Shown here: positions 53,872-62,464 of the stretch, one piece after another | Layout of the letters: every line of letters starts with the position of its first letter | Numbering within the stretch: the first letter of the stretch is position 1 | From: Coraliomargarita sp965656715 | Lineage (GTDB): Bacteria > Verrucomicrobiota > Verrucomicrobiia > Opitutales > Coraliomargaritaceae | NCBI GenBank assembly: GCA_965656715.1 | Contig: CBFHLR010000014.1 | Location: forward strand, 1 to 64,000 | Direction of reading: 5' to 3' | Length of the DNA: 64,000 bases | Translations under genes and position numbers: made by a program | Notes under the pieces: model-generated | The model's database searches: none | What the model was told of the DNA's origin: nothing | What the model saw: only the letters and a program-made list of their open reading frames with translations

Positions 53872-54417
53872 TTATTCGGCTGCCACGGGCGCGACTGGGA
53901 TGTGGACTTCGGAGCGCTTGAGGAAGCCCAGTGTAAAGGGGCCGTTCCAGTAGATGCCGCGAGCTGCACCGGTTATCTGGTGTGTGCCTTGTGCTTGGAT
54001 CCATTCCCTGAGCTGGGTCTCGGCAGATTTGAAGTTGGCTTGGCTGTAGCTGCCGCGCACGCCGATGCTGGCGACGGTGCGCTCGGGGAGCTCCAGCACG
54101 CGGACGTCTTCGGTCGCGTTGAGCTCGCGGTTGGTGGCATCGCCGCCGATGTAGAAATACATCACGCCGGGTTCCATCTCGGCTTCGACCGGCGTGGTCA
54201 TGGCGATGTCGTTGCTTTGAATGTAGCGGAACAGCGGGCGAAAGAGGGAGTTGTTGCGCTCGAAATAACCACTGTCTGAGCTGCTGGCGATGAGCTTCGC
54301 GGCGGGCAGGATTTTAATCTCTTTTTCGCCGACTGCAGTTTTGGCAAAGGCCTGTTCGTAGGCAGTCATGGCTTGGAGGGGGAGGAGGCAGAGGAGCAGT
54401 AACTTGAGTGCGTTCAT
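53872..54417 (-). CDS. SOUL-family (haem-binding) exported protein
   Basis: A 181-residue protein with a signal peptide (MNALKLLLLCLLPLQAMTA). 'LFRPLFRYIQSNDIAMTTPV' followed by the acidic beta-strand pattern and 'RTVASIGVRGSYSQANFKSA' matches the SOUL/HBP family ('gN....kI.MT.PV'). Family members bind haem or related tetrapyrroles, but the physiological role in bacteria is not settled. It ends 51 bp before the def start and could share its transcript. Confidence 0.85.
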   Translation of the reverse strand: MNALKLLLLCLLPLQAMTAYEQAFAKTAVGEKEIKILPAAKLIASSSDSGYFERNNSLFRPLFRYIQSNDIAMTTPVEAEMEPGVMYFYIGGDATNRELNATEDVRVLELPERTVASIGVRGSYSQANFKSAETQLREWIQAQGTHQITGAARGIYWNGPFTLGFLKRSEVHIPVAPVAAE

Positions 54418-54473
54418 GGGAACGGATCTCCTATGGGCTCAGCACCTTACACGTAATTACCTTGGCCTTTGGG

Positions 54474-54974
54474 CTAGGGGAGTGTCAGCTCTTCGGTCAG
54501 GCTGAGCTGGCCTTGTGGGTCGCAGTTGGCGCGTAAGCCGACGAAGCCTTCACTGAACTTGTCGTAGTAGGGCCAAAGCAGGGTGCGATCAGTTTCGGGG
54601 ATCTTCAGGTGGTCGATTGCTTCGCGGCTGAAGAACTGGAATTGGCCTTCGTCGATCTCTGGCGGCAGGGCAGTGATTGGCTTGGTGGCGTTGAACAGGA
54701 ACATCAGCCAATGGCCGGTGCCTTCGTAACTTTTCTCCGAAATGTAGCCGAAGCAATGGATCTCGTCGTCACTGAGTTCGATGCCGACCTCTTCCTGTGC
54801 CTCGCGCCGAGCGCACTCGTAGGGAGACTCGCCGGTGTGCATGTCGAGCTTCCCGCCGATGGGGCTCCAGCAGCCCTTGTTGGGGGATTTGCGACGCTCG
54901 ATCAGTAGATGCTCGCCGGCTTCGTTGCGTAGAAAGACGAGTGCACTGATCTTAAAAGGTAGCTCTTTAGACAT
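54474..54974 (-). CDS. Nudix hydrolase
   Basis: The 166-residue protein carries a Nudix box: 'GESPYECARREAQEEVGIEL' contains E-x7-R-E-x2-E-E-x-G with the metal-binding glutamates. The preceding Gly spacing is two residues longer than the textbook motif. 'CWSPIGGKLD' before the box and the sequence after it resemble dNTP- or nucleoside-diphosphate-X-pyrophosphatases, but the substrate cannot be read from sequence. No signal peptide is seen, so it is cytoplasmic. It lies 56 bp upstream of the SOUL gene on the same strand. Confidence 0.9.
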   Translation of the reverse strand: MSKELPFKISALVFLRNEAGEHLLIERRKSPNKGCWSPIGGKLDMHTGESPYECARREAQEEVGIELSDDEIHCFGYISEKSYEGTGHWLMFLFNATKPITALPPEIDEGQFQFFSREAIDHLKIPETDRTLLWPYYDKFSEGFVGLRANCDPQGQLSLTEELTLP

Positions 54975-55205
54975 GGGATGAACTTTGATAGACTAGTTCG
55001 AGCGGCAAGTGTTTTTGACGAAAAACATCACAGTGATTTCTAGAAAAAAGCGTCTTCTCTGACGATGAACGTTTGTAATAGGGTGGTAAAGGGCCCATGA
55101 AATCAAGGCTTGGAGTGAAAAAGGAGTTGCTTTAGCACGCATGAGCCCATATCTCAGAAAGTTCATTGTCTCCAGATACCTTTAAATCTCAGCATCCCCG
55201 CTCAT

Positions 55206-55787
55206 ATGATTAAATGCCTCGTTTCTCTTTTTGGTGCGCTTGCCGTTACGGTAGGCTCACTCTCCGCGCAAGATGTGGTCGTCGATCAGGTCAAATTTAA
55301 CAAGACCCGTGACGATTGGATTCAAATCGAGATGCGTGTCACCTGTAATGGCAATTCCGCGCCGGATGCGCGCAACCCGAAGTTCCTGGAGAATATTAAG
55401 ATCAAGCCCTATATCGCTTACCCAAAAGGTGAATCGGCTGACGAGTTTGTTTACTTCACCTCTGAGGTGGAGATCATCGCCATGGAGCAGCGTGATAAGA
55501 ATAACGTTTACTTTTATGTGCCGGGTCCCATCGCGAAGCGCGACAATCTGAAATACCCCAAGTATTACTACATTGAGGTCTCAGTGAATGGCACCGAGTT
55601 GCCGCCGCAGAAGACGGCGATTGGCAATATCCCTAACCTTGCCAGCTTGGAGCAAATGAAGAGCCTTACTCTCTCAGGCGCGGAGGCGAATAAAGACATG
55701 CTGCTGCCAGTGTATTATGCCCCCGTGCAATATCTGGGCAGTGTTCGTGATCTGCCAGCGTTCTTACGCCGCGATCCGAAGCAGTAA
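55206..55787 (+). CDS. Amuc_1102-type pilus-like system protein
   Basis: The 193-residue protein has a signal peptide (MIKCLVSLFGALAVTVGSLSA, QD following). The mature part is beta-rich with segments 'DWIQIEMRVTCNGN', 'NIKIKPYIAYPKG', 'VYFYVPGPIAKRDNLKYPKY' and 'YYIEVSVNGTELPP'. Size, export signal and position just before a PilM-like gene match the Amuc_1102 family of Verrucomicrobia, whose exact role is unknown. It is the first gene of a five-gene operon. The 231 bp upstream hold the operon's promoter region, but I could not assign convincing elements. Confidence 0.75.
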   Translation: MIKCLVSLFGALAVTVGSLSAQDVVVDQVKFNKTRDDWIQIEMRVTCNGNSAPDARNPKFLENIKIKPYIAYPKGESADEFVYFTSEVEIIAMEQRDKNNVYFYVPGPIAKRDNLKYPKYYYIEVSVNGTELPPQKTAIGNIPNLASLEQMKSLTLSGAEANKDMLLPVYYAPVQYLGSVRDLPAFLRRDPKQ

Positions 55788-55815
55788 TTCGATTTTCTCA
55801 GCAAGCTAACCTTAC

Positions 55816-57480
55816 ATGAGCAGTTCTAAACGCTTAATTATTAACTGCGGTGCCAGTCGTGTGACGGCCGCGGTTCTTTCGTCCAGCGAAGGCAGCATCC
55901 ACGTTGAACAACTCGTCACTGAGCATCTGGAATATGATTATTCCAACGAGGATGCTTGGCAAGGAGCTGTCCGCAGTGCGCTGCATTCACTCACACATGA
56001 ACATAAGCTGAGTGGTAAAACCACGTTGCTGTTGCCTGGTAGCCAAGTGCTGACTCGCCCGATTCGCATTCCGCATGTGGAAGAGTCCAAGCGCGCGCAG
56101 ACGATTGCATTCGAGGCTCAGCAAAACATTCCTTTTGGGCTACACGAAGTCATCTGGGACAGCCAAGTCATCGAAGATGACGGGGTGGAAACCGAAGTGT
56201 TGTTCGTTGCCTGTAAGACCGAAGTCATCGAGGATCTCTGTAAGAGTGCCGAAGGTGCAGGCCTAGTGATTGAGCGCATCAATGCGGCGCCTTTGCTCGA
56301 CTATAACGCCCTGCAGCACAGTTCGGGTGTCGATGAGGAAACACTGGTGATCAACATCGGTGCACGCTCGACCAACCTCTTGTTCTGCAACTCCGATGGT
56401 TTTTACATCCGCAATATCCAGCTCGGTGGTAACACGCTGACTCAGGGAATTGCCGATGGCGTGGGTAAGAACTTTATGCAGGCTGAAGAGTTGAAGCTTA
56501 AATTCTTCGGTGGTAAGCTAGACGTCAGTAGCGATGACTCTGGGGCCAAGCTCTTGACCTCCAGTGCGGATGCCTTCATGCGCCGCATGAATCAGGAGAT
56601 CACTCGTTCGATCGTGAATTATCGCCGTCAGAAAAAAGGTGCGGCGCCAAAGCGTATCTATCTGAGCGGCCGTGGCTCCTTGCTGACTGGGCTGGCGGAA
56701 AAGCTTTCCGAGTCGCAGAAGGTTCAAGTCGAGCTGTTTGACCCTGTTCAAACTGTGACCTTGGATGGTGGAATCCACGAGGCGATGGACTTGCTCCGTT
56801 TGCAGACAGGTGAAATTATCGGCGCCGCTTGTCGGGAGATGGTTCCGGCGGGCGCAGGCGTCAATTTGCTGCCGACAGAGGTGCAGGACGAAATGGAGTT
56901 CGCCAAAAAGAAGCCATTGCTTCTCGTTGGTGCAATCTGCCTCGCACTGGCACCATTGCCAGCTTATCTCGGGTTTAAGGGCACGAGCGCGGAATACCGC
57001 AGTGCGATCCAAGAGGTGACCGCGAAGACCGCACCATTGACTCAGCGCCAATTGCAAATTCAAACCAACTTGGAGCAGGCGCAGAAAGTTGCCGAGTCTA
57101 TCAGCATGGTTGAAGGCTTGGTGAATACAAAAACCAATTGGATCCAGTTCTTCGCTGAGCTGCAGGACATTCTGCAAAAAGCGCAGGACGTTTGGATTGA
57201 AGACCTTGAAATCAATCGTGGTCAGACAGAGGCTGGAGCGCCTACCTACGAGCTGGTGGTATCAGGGATGACCTTGGTGCGCGAAGCAGCGAACGGACCT
57301 GATAATGTCGACCAGAACGTGCTCTCAGAAAGAATCCGTCGACTTCAGGCCAGCTTCGAAAGTTCACGTTTCGTTTCTGAAGCGAAGTCGCCGCAAATCG
57401 ATTGGGAGAATCTGAACAACGGTCTCAAGGTGCTGCCTTTTGAAATCGTGCTCATCGTAGACGCCACTAAACCGCTCTAA
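55816..57480 (+). CDS. Amuc_1101-type PilM-PilN fusion protein
   Basis: A 554-residue protein. Residues 1-360 are an actin-like PilM domain: phosphate-1 'LIINCGASRVTAAV', 'QTIAFEAQQNIPFGLHEVIW', phosphate-2 'LVINIGARSTNLLF' and the adenosine motif 'IYLSGRGSLLTGLAEKL'. A transmembrane helix at about 367-388 ('PLLLVGAICLALAPLPAYLG') leads into a periplasmic coiled coil and a PilN-like domain. In type IV pili PilM and PilN are separate proteins; the fusion is characteristic of this verrucomicrobial system. It forms the inner-membrane platform, with the ATPase-like domain in the cytoplasm. Confidence 0.88.
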   Translation: MSSSKRLIINCGASRVTAAVLSSSEGSIHVEQLVTEHLEYDYSNEDAWQGAVRSALHSLTHEHKLSGKTTLLLPGSQVLTRPIRIPHVEESKRAQTIAFEAQQNIPFGLHEVIWDSQVIEDDGVETEVLFVACKTEVIEDLCKSAEGAGLVIERINAAPLLDYNALQHSSGVDEETLVINIGARSTNLLFCNSDGFYIRNIQLGGNTLTQGIADGVGKNFMQAEELKLKFFGGKLDVSSDDSGAKLLTSSADAFMRRMNQEITRSIVNYRRQKKGAAPKRIYLSGRGSLLTGLAEKLSESQKVQVELFDPVQTVTLDGGIHEAMDLLRLQTGEIIGAACREMVPAGAGVNLLPTEVQDEMEFAKKKPLLLVGAICLALAPLPAYLGFKGTSAEYRSAIQEVTAKTAPLTQRQLQIQTNLEQAQKVAESISMVEGLVNTKTNWIQFFAELQDILQKAQDVWIEDLEINRGQTEAGAPTYELVVSGMTLVREAANGPDNVDQNVLSERIRRLQASFESSRFVSEAKSPQIDWENLNNGLKVLPFEIVLIVDATKPL

Positions 57481-57485
57481 GCCCC

Positions 57486-58469
57486 ATGACTGTATTAAAA
57501 AAGAATCCTGCTTTTTCCGCTTCGGTCGCGGTCTGCGTCTTGGCCTTTCTTGGCCTCGGCTATATGGCAATGAGCGCAAGTGGTGACCTGAAGAAATCAA
57601 AACAACGCCTTAAGTCTGCATTGCGTGAGTATAACGCGACCGCGACAGCTACTATTGCTCCAACCGAAGAGAACCTCGTCGCGTCGCAGCGAAACCTCGA
57701 AGAGCTTCAGCGTCAGTTCAGCATTGTTAGCGGTGAATTGCGTAAAGGCACTCGCCTTACCTCGACCGATGATGGCATCGCGGTGACCACTGGCATTCGT
57801 GATTATGTTCGCAACTTCCAGCGCCAGGCTGAGAGTTATGTCGATAGCGAGGGCAACCTCTCTGAGACTGAAGTTAAGATCCCGGAAGATTTTGCATTTG
57901 GCTTCTCGGACTACTATCCGAAAACGAACATTCCCGATGATCCGCAGGAGGTAAGTTACTTGGGCAAGCAGCGCCAAATTCTTGGCTACATGATGACGAA
58001 GCTGATGGCTGCACGCCCGACGTCGATTGAGTCCATCGAGCGTGAGCGCTACAGAGCCAATTTAGAAGAGGGCGCCAATGCTGGTGGTTTCACCATCGAT
58101 CCTTCGGTGAGCGCTGCGGTGCCAGACGCGATCAGCACGATGGCTTTCCGCATTCAATTCACAGGCTCGACCAACTCGCTCCGTCAATTTTTCAGCAACC
58201 TGAATACCTTCGATTTGCCGATCGTTGTGCGTAGTGTCGAAGTGACGCGTGCGCCAGGTGAGGGTATCAGTGTTGAGCTTGAATCTGAGGCCGGTGGCTT
58301 GGAGGATATCTTCGGTGCGTTCGGTGGGGACACGTCTCCAACAGCGAGCACAAGTGATGCCTCAAAGGAGCCGGTTATTATTGGCGACAATTCTCAATTT
58401 ACCCTTGTCGTGGAATACTTCGAAGTGGCCCAGCAAGACGCAAACCAGCCAGTGGAGGAGCAGTCCTAA
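57486..58469 (+). CDS. Amuc_1100-type pilus-like protein (PilO-like)
   Basis: A 327-residue protein with an N-terminal membrane anchor (about residues 10-30), a coiled coil (about 33-80, 'RNLEELQRQFSIVSGELR') and a C-terminal alpha/beta domain including 'MAFRIQFTGSTNSLRQFFSN' and 'DLPIVVRSVEVTRAPGEGIS'. Length, topology and gene position match Amuc_1100 of Akkermansia muciniphila, which is PilO-like. It starts 5 bp after the PilM-PilN gene. It is presumed to connect the inner-membrane platform with the secretin. The overall sequence is diverged; identification rests on context as well as topology. Confidence 0.8.
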   Translation: MTVLKKNPAFSASVAVCVLAFLGLGYMAMSASGDLKKSKQRLKSALREYNATATATIAPTEENLVASQRNLEELQRQFSIVSGELRKGTRLTSTDDGIAVTTGIRDYVRNFQRQAESYVDSEGNLSETEVKIPEDFAFGFSDYYPKTNIPDDPQEVSYLGKQRQILGYMMTKLMAARPTSIESIERERYRANLEEGANAGGFTIDPSVSAAVPDAISTMAFRIQFTGSTNSLRQFFSNLNTFDLPIVVRSVEVTRAPGEGISVELESEAGGLEDIFGAFGGDTSPTASTSDASKEPVIIGDNSQFTLVVEYFEVAQQDANQPVEEQS

Positions 58470-58475
58470 TTTCGT

Positions 58476-59372
58476 ATGAACAAGCATTACGATAAACTTG
58501 TATTGTTAGTGGCACTCTGCGCCTTGATTGCTGGCGCGGTCCTCTATGTGAATCAGGCGGGGCCTCAGAACCGCAAAGCTAAATCACTCGGTGATGGTGC
58601 ATATCCGTCAGTTGCGGTTCCAGCGATGGAACTCAGCACAGTCGATTGGACGGCTCCGCTCCCTCAGCAGCCTAGCGGCTTTAAGTATGAAGTCTTTACT
58701 CCTTTTAAGATCTATATTGAGCCGAAGACTGGTGAGTTTACACAGGACAGGCCTGGGCCAATCGTGGTGGATCCTTGCATCTGGGATGCGATTCTAGTCT
58801 CGATGATTCGTGAGCCGTATCGCATCCAGCTTGAAGGCTTCATTGACGAAGGCGAAGGCAACGTGCTCTTCTTGTTCCACGATGTGGAGCTGCGTAAGAC
58901 CGTTCGTGCGCGCAACGGCAAAGAATCTGCGGGTGCCACGGCATCCGAATTCAGGGTAACCGCCGCTGAAGTGAAGTTGGTCGAAGGTGACGACGGCAGC
59001 CGCACTCGTGTGGCAACTGCGACGATTGTCGATCTTCGCACCAACGAGGCAAAGACGCTCATACACCGCGAACTCCTGTTCGAAGATGCGGTAACTATTA
59101 TGGTTGCTTCAGATAAGGATAGCAGCTTCCAAGCCGAGCTGAGTGCCGTGGGAGATACCTTCACCACCGAGCACGGTAGCTACACCTTGCAGGAAATAAA
59201 TCTTGAAGAATCCACGATTACCGTCGAGAAAGCTGCAACGGAGGATTGTGAACTCGAAACGAAAGTCCTTGCACAACAAGCACCAGCAGCAAACGAACCA
59301 AGCACCATTGAAGATGAAATCACGGATCCGTCGATCGCACCGGATACCGCATTTGATCTATTTTTTCAGTAA
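58476..59372 (+). CDS. Amuc_1099-type pilus-like protein (PilP/GspC-like)
   Basis: The 298-residue protein has a single N-terminal membrane helix (about 8-27, 'LVLLVALCALIAGAVLYV') and a periplasmic beta-rich part. The late segment 'VGDTFTTEHGSYTLQEINLE' followed by 'STITVEK' resembles the homology region of GspC/PilP proteins ('vGd.f.....Y.l..I......v...'), which contacts secretin N domains. It starts 6 bp after the Amuc_1100-type gene and lies 34 bp before the secretin gene. This supports a role in joining the inner platform to the outer-membrane pore. Confidence 0.8.
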   Translation: MNKHYDKLVLLVALCALIAGAVLYVNQAGPQNRKAKSLGDGAYPSVAVPAMELSTVDWTAPLPQQPSGFKYEVFTPFKIYIEPKTGEFTQDRPGPIVVDPCIWDAILVSMIREPYRIQLEGFIDEGEGNVLFLFHDVELRKTVRARNGKESAGATASEFRVTAAEVKLVEGDDGSRTRVATATIVDLRTNEAKTLIHRELLFEDAVTIMVASDKDSSFQAELSAVGDTFTTEHGSYTLQEINLEESTITVEKAATEDCELETKVLAQQAPAANEPSTIEDEITDPSIAPDTAFDLFFQ

Positions 59373-59406
59373 CCTTTAACAAACAGCAAACACGCTTAAC
59401 TCGAAT

Positions 59407-62295
59407 ATGAAAAAATACCTCACGAAACGCGCCCGTCGCGCTGCCCCGTATTTGGCAGCTGTCGCGGCTACTGCAGCGCTGTTCTCGCCACAGTTGATCG
59501 ACGCCCAAGATGCGTCTGATAAGATCAAGCTGATGGCCGAGACACTCAGAGCACGCGACTCTGGCAACTTGGCTCTCGCCAAGGAGAAGGCCGAGGAACT
59601 GATTAAGATCGCTCCAGAAGATGAAAATGTCCAACGCTTGAACGCGTCGATCAATCGTGAGATTGAACGCCAGGGCGGTGGCTCTGCAGGTGCTGTATAC
59701 GGTCAAGCTGCTGAAGCAACTGTTGAAACTGCGATGGAAGGCAAAAGCGCAGAAGCTGCGACTGTCACTGCGGAGGCATCAACAGAGGCGGATTCACTCG
59801 CAGACCAAGTTGCTGCGGAGCAAGCGGCAAAGGTTGCTGCTGCAGAGCAAGCAATCGTCGAAGCAAATCAGCTTGCTGACCTGGGTGCATACGAAGATGC
59901 AGCCAATCTGCTCACACTCGCAGCTGGCAGCCTGCAGCTCAACACTGCGACTGCAGATACACTCGCAGATATTCAAGCGGCCAAAGCAGAGGTCTTGCTG
60001 ATTGAAGCGAAGGCACTTGCCGAATCTGGCGACCAGAAGGGCGCGGAAGCAGTCCTTAAAGAATACGTAGCTGCAGGCGGTAGCGCCAGCAAGGCACGTG
60101 GACTGGGCGACCAGCTCGATGGCATCATTCGCAACCCATACGATGTTGATATTGCTANNNNNNNNNNNNNNNNNNNNNNNNNNNNNNNNNNNNNNNNNNN
60201 NNNNNNNNNNNNNNNNNNNNNNNNNNNNNNNNNNNNNNNNNNNNNNNNNNNNNCGAAGGTCAGCCCTGAGTTTGTTGCAGAAGCAGATGTGATTCGTGAC
60301 CTCCTTACACGTGGCCGCGCTCAATTCCTGAACGGCGACTACGACGGTGCCGCAGCAACGTTCAAGCAAGTGGAAGCACGCGACGCGAATAACGCAGAAG
60401 CAAAGCTTTTCTCCACTAAGATCGCTGAAATCCTTACTGAAGTTCACAACCAGACTCTATACAAGACTCGTGAGCAAATGCTCTCCGACGTCGGCAAGCA
60501 GTGGGAGCGTCCAAAGGTCTATGATATCACTGAAGGTGGCCCTGATGTTGATACTGATAGCGATCTGAAGCAAAAACTGGACAAGATCATCATCCCACAA
60601 GTCAACTTCTCCGGTATGGAGCTCACTCGTGTGGTTGAGACTCTTTCCGAACTTTCGGTCGAATACGATCCAACGGGTGAGGGTGTGAACATCGTGCCAT
60701 TGTTCGATGCGAATGAGAAGAATCCACGGGTGAACATCAGCCTTCGTAAGCTGAGTCTTGCGCAGATCCTGAACTTCGTGACTCAGCAAGTGAGCTTCAA
60801 CTACGATGTGGGCGAAACTGCTGTGACTGTTAGCTGGAGTGGTGAGACCAACGTTATCGGTGGCACACTAACTACAGACTTCTTCCCTATTACACGTGCA
60901 ACTATCATCCGTCTGATCGGCACCGATGGTGGTGGTGGCGGTTCCAACGATCCATTTGGTGGTAGCAACGACCCATTCGCTCCTGCACCGGCGGGTGGCA
61001 GCACAGGTGGCGGCGATGACAAGGCAGAACGCCTTAAGGCATTCTTCCAAAGCGCTGGTGTGAACTTCGAAATCGCTAGCGCGAGCCTTGCATTCGACGG
61101 TGAGCAGCTCATCGTGACGCAAACACGCCGTAATCTAGAGCGTCTCCAAGCGATTCTTCGTCGTTACAACGAAGTCAAGCAGGTTGAAATCGAGACTAAG
61201 TTCCTTGAAGTCGCACAAAATGACTTGGAAGAACTCGGCTTCGACTGGACCGTTCAAGACGGCAAGCAAGCGATCGTTGACGACAATGGTTTCCCAATCC
61301 TCGATCAGAACGGCAACCCAACTTACAGCTACGACCGCACCTTCGAAACTCAAGGTCGTAACTTGAACAGCACCTTTGGCACCGGTCTCGATGCCAGTGC
61401 GATCACAATTAACGGTGAAATCGGTGCAATTAACCGAGCGCCACAGATCTCCGACACCATCGACCTCGCGGCCGATGCGGCGAGTATTTTCACTGGCACC
61501 GGATGGTCGATTAACGGCTATGATGTGGATGTCGCGATCAACGCACTCTCACGTAAGACGGGTAGCGACTTGATGAGTGCGCCAAAGGTCACCGTTCTTT
61601 CCGGTAAGCGTGCGAACATCACGGTTGCTCAAGAACTCCGCTATCCTGAAAGCTACGGCGACATCGAATCCACAGCTTCTGGAGGTGGCGGAGGTAATAA
61701 CAACGGCGGCGGCGGCGGTAACGCGTCCATCTCTATTACTGCGGGCACGCCGGAAGACTTCGTCACACGTAATGTCGGTGTTGAACTGACTGTGACACCA
61801 AATGTTGAGAACGACGACACCATCAGCTTGCTTCTCGAACCACGTGTCACTGAGTTCGAAGGTTTCGTTGAATACGGTGGCCCAAGTGTGGCGATTGTTG
61901 GTGGTGGTGCACTTTCCGGTGGCACAACTGTAACGGTTCCAGCTGGTTTCTATCAGCCGATCTTTTCCACTCGTGAGCTCACGACTGAAGTCACTGTCTT
62001 CGATGGTGCGACTGTGGTCATGGGTGGTTTGACTCGCGACGAAGTTAAATACTATGAAGACAAGGTGCCAGTCGTTGGCGATATTCCTGGTCTTGGTAAA
62101 CTTTTCCGCTCCGAGGGTGAAACACGTCAAAAGCGTAACCTGCTGATTTTCGTGACAGCCAACCTCGTTAGCCCGGGCGGTTCTCCTGCACGTCAGAACT
62201 TCCGCCACGCTAAGGCCAATGCGCTCTTCCAGAACCCAACGATCATGACTCCTTCCGGTTCGGTGAACCGCACGATCGAGGAAGACGCCAATTAA
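59407..62295 (+). CDS. Amuc_1098-type outer-membrane secretin (internal assembly gap)
   Basis: About 962 residues including undetermined positions. A signal peptide with a basic N terminus (to about 'LIDA') is followed by a TPR-like helical, Ala-rich region (about 35-360) not found in ordinary PilQ/GspD. N-domain-like segments lead to the secretin core: 'VEIETKFLEVAQNDLEELGF', 'SDLMSAPKVTVLSGKRANIT', 'NVGVELTVTPNVENDDTISL' and the hallmark 'VPVVGDIPGLGKLFR' near residue 890. Two low-complexity linkers are present, one Gly/Asn/Asp/Pro-rich (60930-61020) and one Gly/Asn-rich (61680-61730). It forms the outer-membrane channel of the pilus-like system. The N run at 60158-60253 interrupts the helical region. 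Confidence 0.93.
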   Translation: MKKYLTKRARRAAPYLAAVAATAALFSPQLIDAQDASDKIKLMAETLRARDSGNLALAKEKAEELIKIAPEDENVQRLNASINREIERQGGGSAGAVYGQAAEATVETAMEGKSAEAATVTAEASTEADSLADQVAAEQAAKVAAAEQAIVEANQLADLGAYEDAANLLTLAAGSLQLNTATADTLADIQAAKAEVLLIEAKALAESGDQKGAEAVLKEYVAAGGSASKARGLGDQLDGIIRNPYDVDIAXXXXXXXXXXXXXXXXXXXXXXXXXXXXXXXXXKVSPEFVAEADVIRDLLTRGRAQFLNGDYDGAAATFKQVEARDANNAEAKLFSTKIAEILTEVHNQTLYKTREQMLSDVGKQWERPKVYDITEGGPDVDTDSDLKQKLDKIIIPQVNFSGMELTRVVETLSELSVEYDPTGEGVNIVPLFDANEKNPRVNISLRKLSLAQILNFVTQQVSFNYDVGETAVTVSWSGETNVIGGTLTTDFFPITRATIIRLIGTDGGGGGSNDPFGGSNDPFAPAPAGGSTGGGDDKAERLKAFFQSAGVNFEIASASLAFDGEQLIVTQTRRNLERLQAILRRYNEVKQVEIETKFLEVAQNDLEELGFDWTVQDGKQAIVDDNGFPILDQNGNPTYSYDRTFETQGRNLNSTFGTGLDASAITINGEIGAINRAPQISDTIDLAADAASIFTGTGWSINGYDVDVAINALSRKTGSDLMSAPKVTVLSGKRANITVAQELRYPESYGDIESTASGGGGGNNNGGGGGNASISITAGTPEDFVTRNVGVELTVTPNVENDDTISLLLEPRVTEFEGFVEYGGPSVAIVGGGALSGGTTVTVPAGFYQPIFSTRELTTEVTVFDGATVVMGGLTRDEVKYYEDKVPVVGDIPGLGKLFRSEGETRQKRNLLIFVTANLVSPGGSPARQNFRHAKANALFQNPTIMTPSGSVNRTIEEDAN
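60158..60253. other. Assembly gap (96 N) inside the secretin gene
   Basis: Ninety-six undetermined bases, within the Ala-rich TPR-like part of the secretin. The length is not the standard 100, so it may be an estimated gap size. The frame stays open across it. Confidence 0.99.
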
Positions 62296-62339
62296 AAATA
62301 ATCTGGAGTTTTCTCCAAATTAGTGCATCTAATTTAACA

Positions 62340-62364
62340 GGAAGCCGACCATTGGTCGGCTTCC
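62340..62364 (+). terminator. Hairpin after the pilus-like operon
   Basis: A perfect 11-bp stem (62340-62350 with 62354-62364, loop ATT) lies 45 bp after the secretin stop. Its 3' arm ends in TTCC followed by TTCACC, so the T tract is weak. The rest of 62296-62464 shows no gene. Confidence 0.65.
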
Positions 62365-62464
62365 TTCACCTACAAATATCAACAAGTCATTTATCTAACG
62401 CTCGAATTATACGATAACGCTTTTCACGCATATCCGGGTCAAATGACTTCAACTGCTTTGCATC

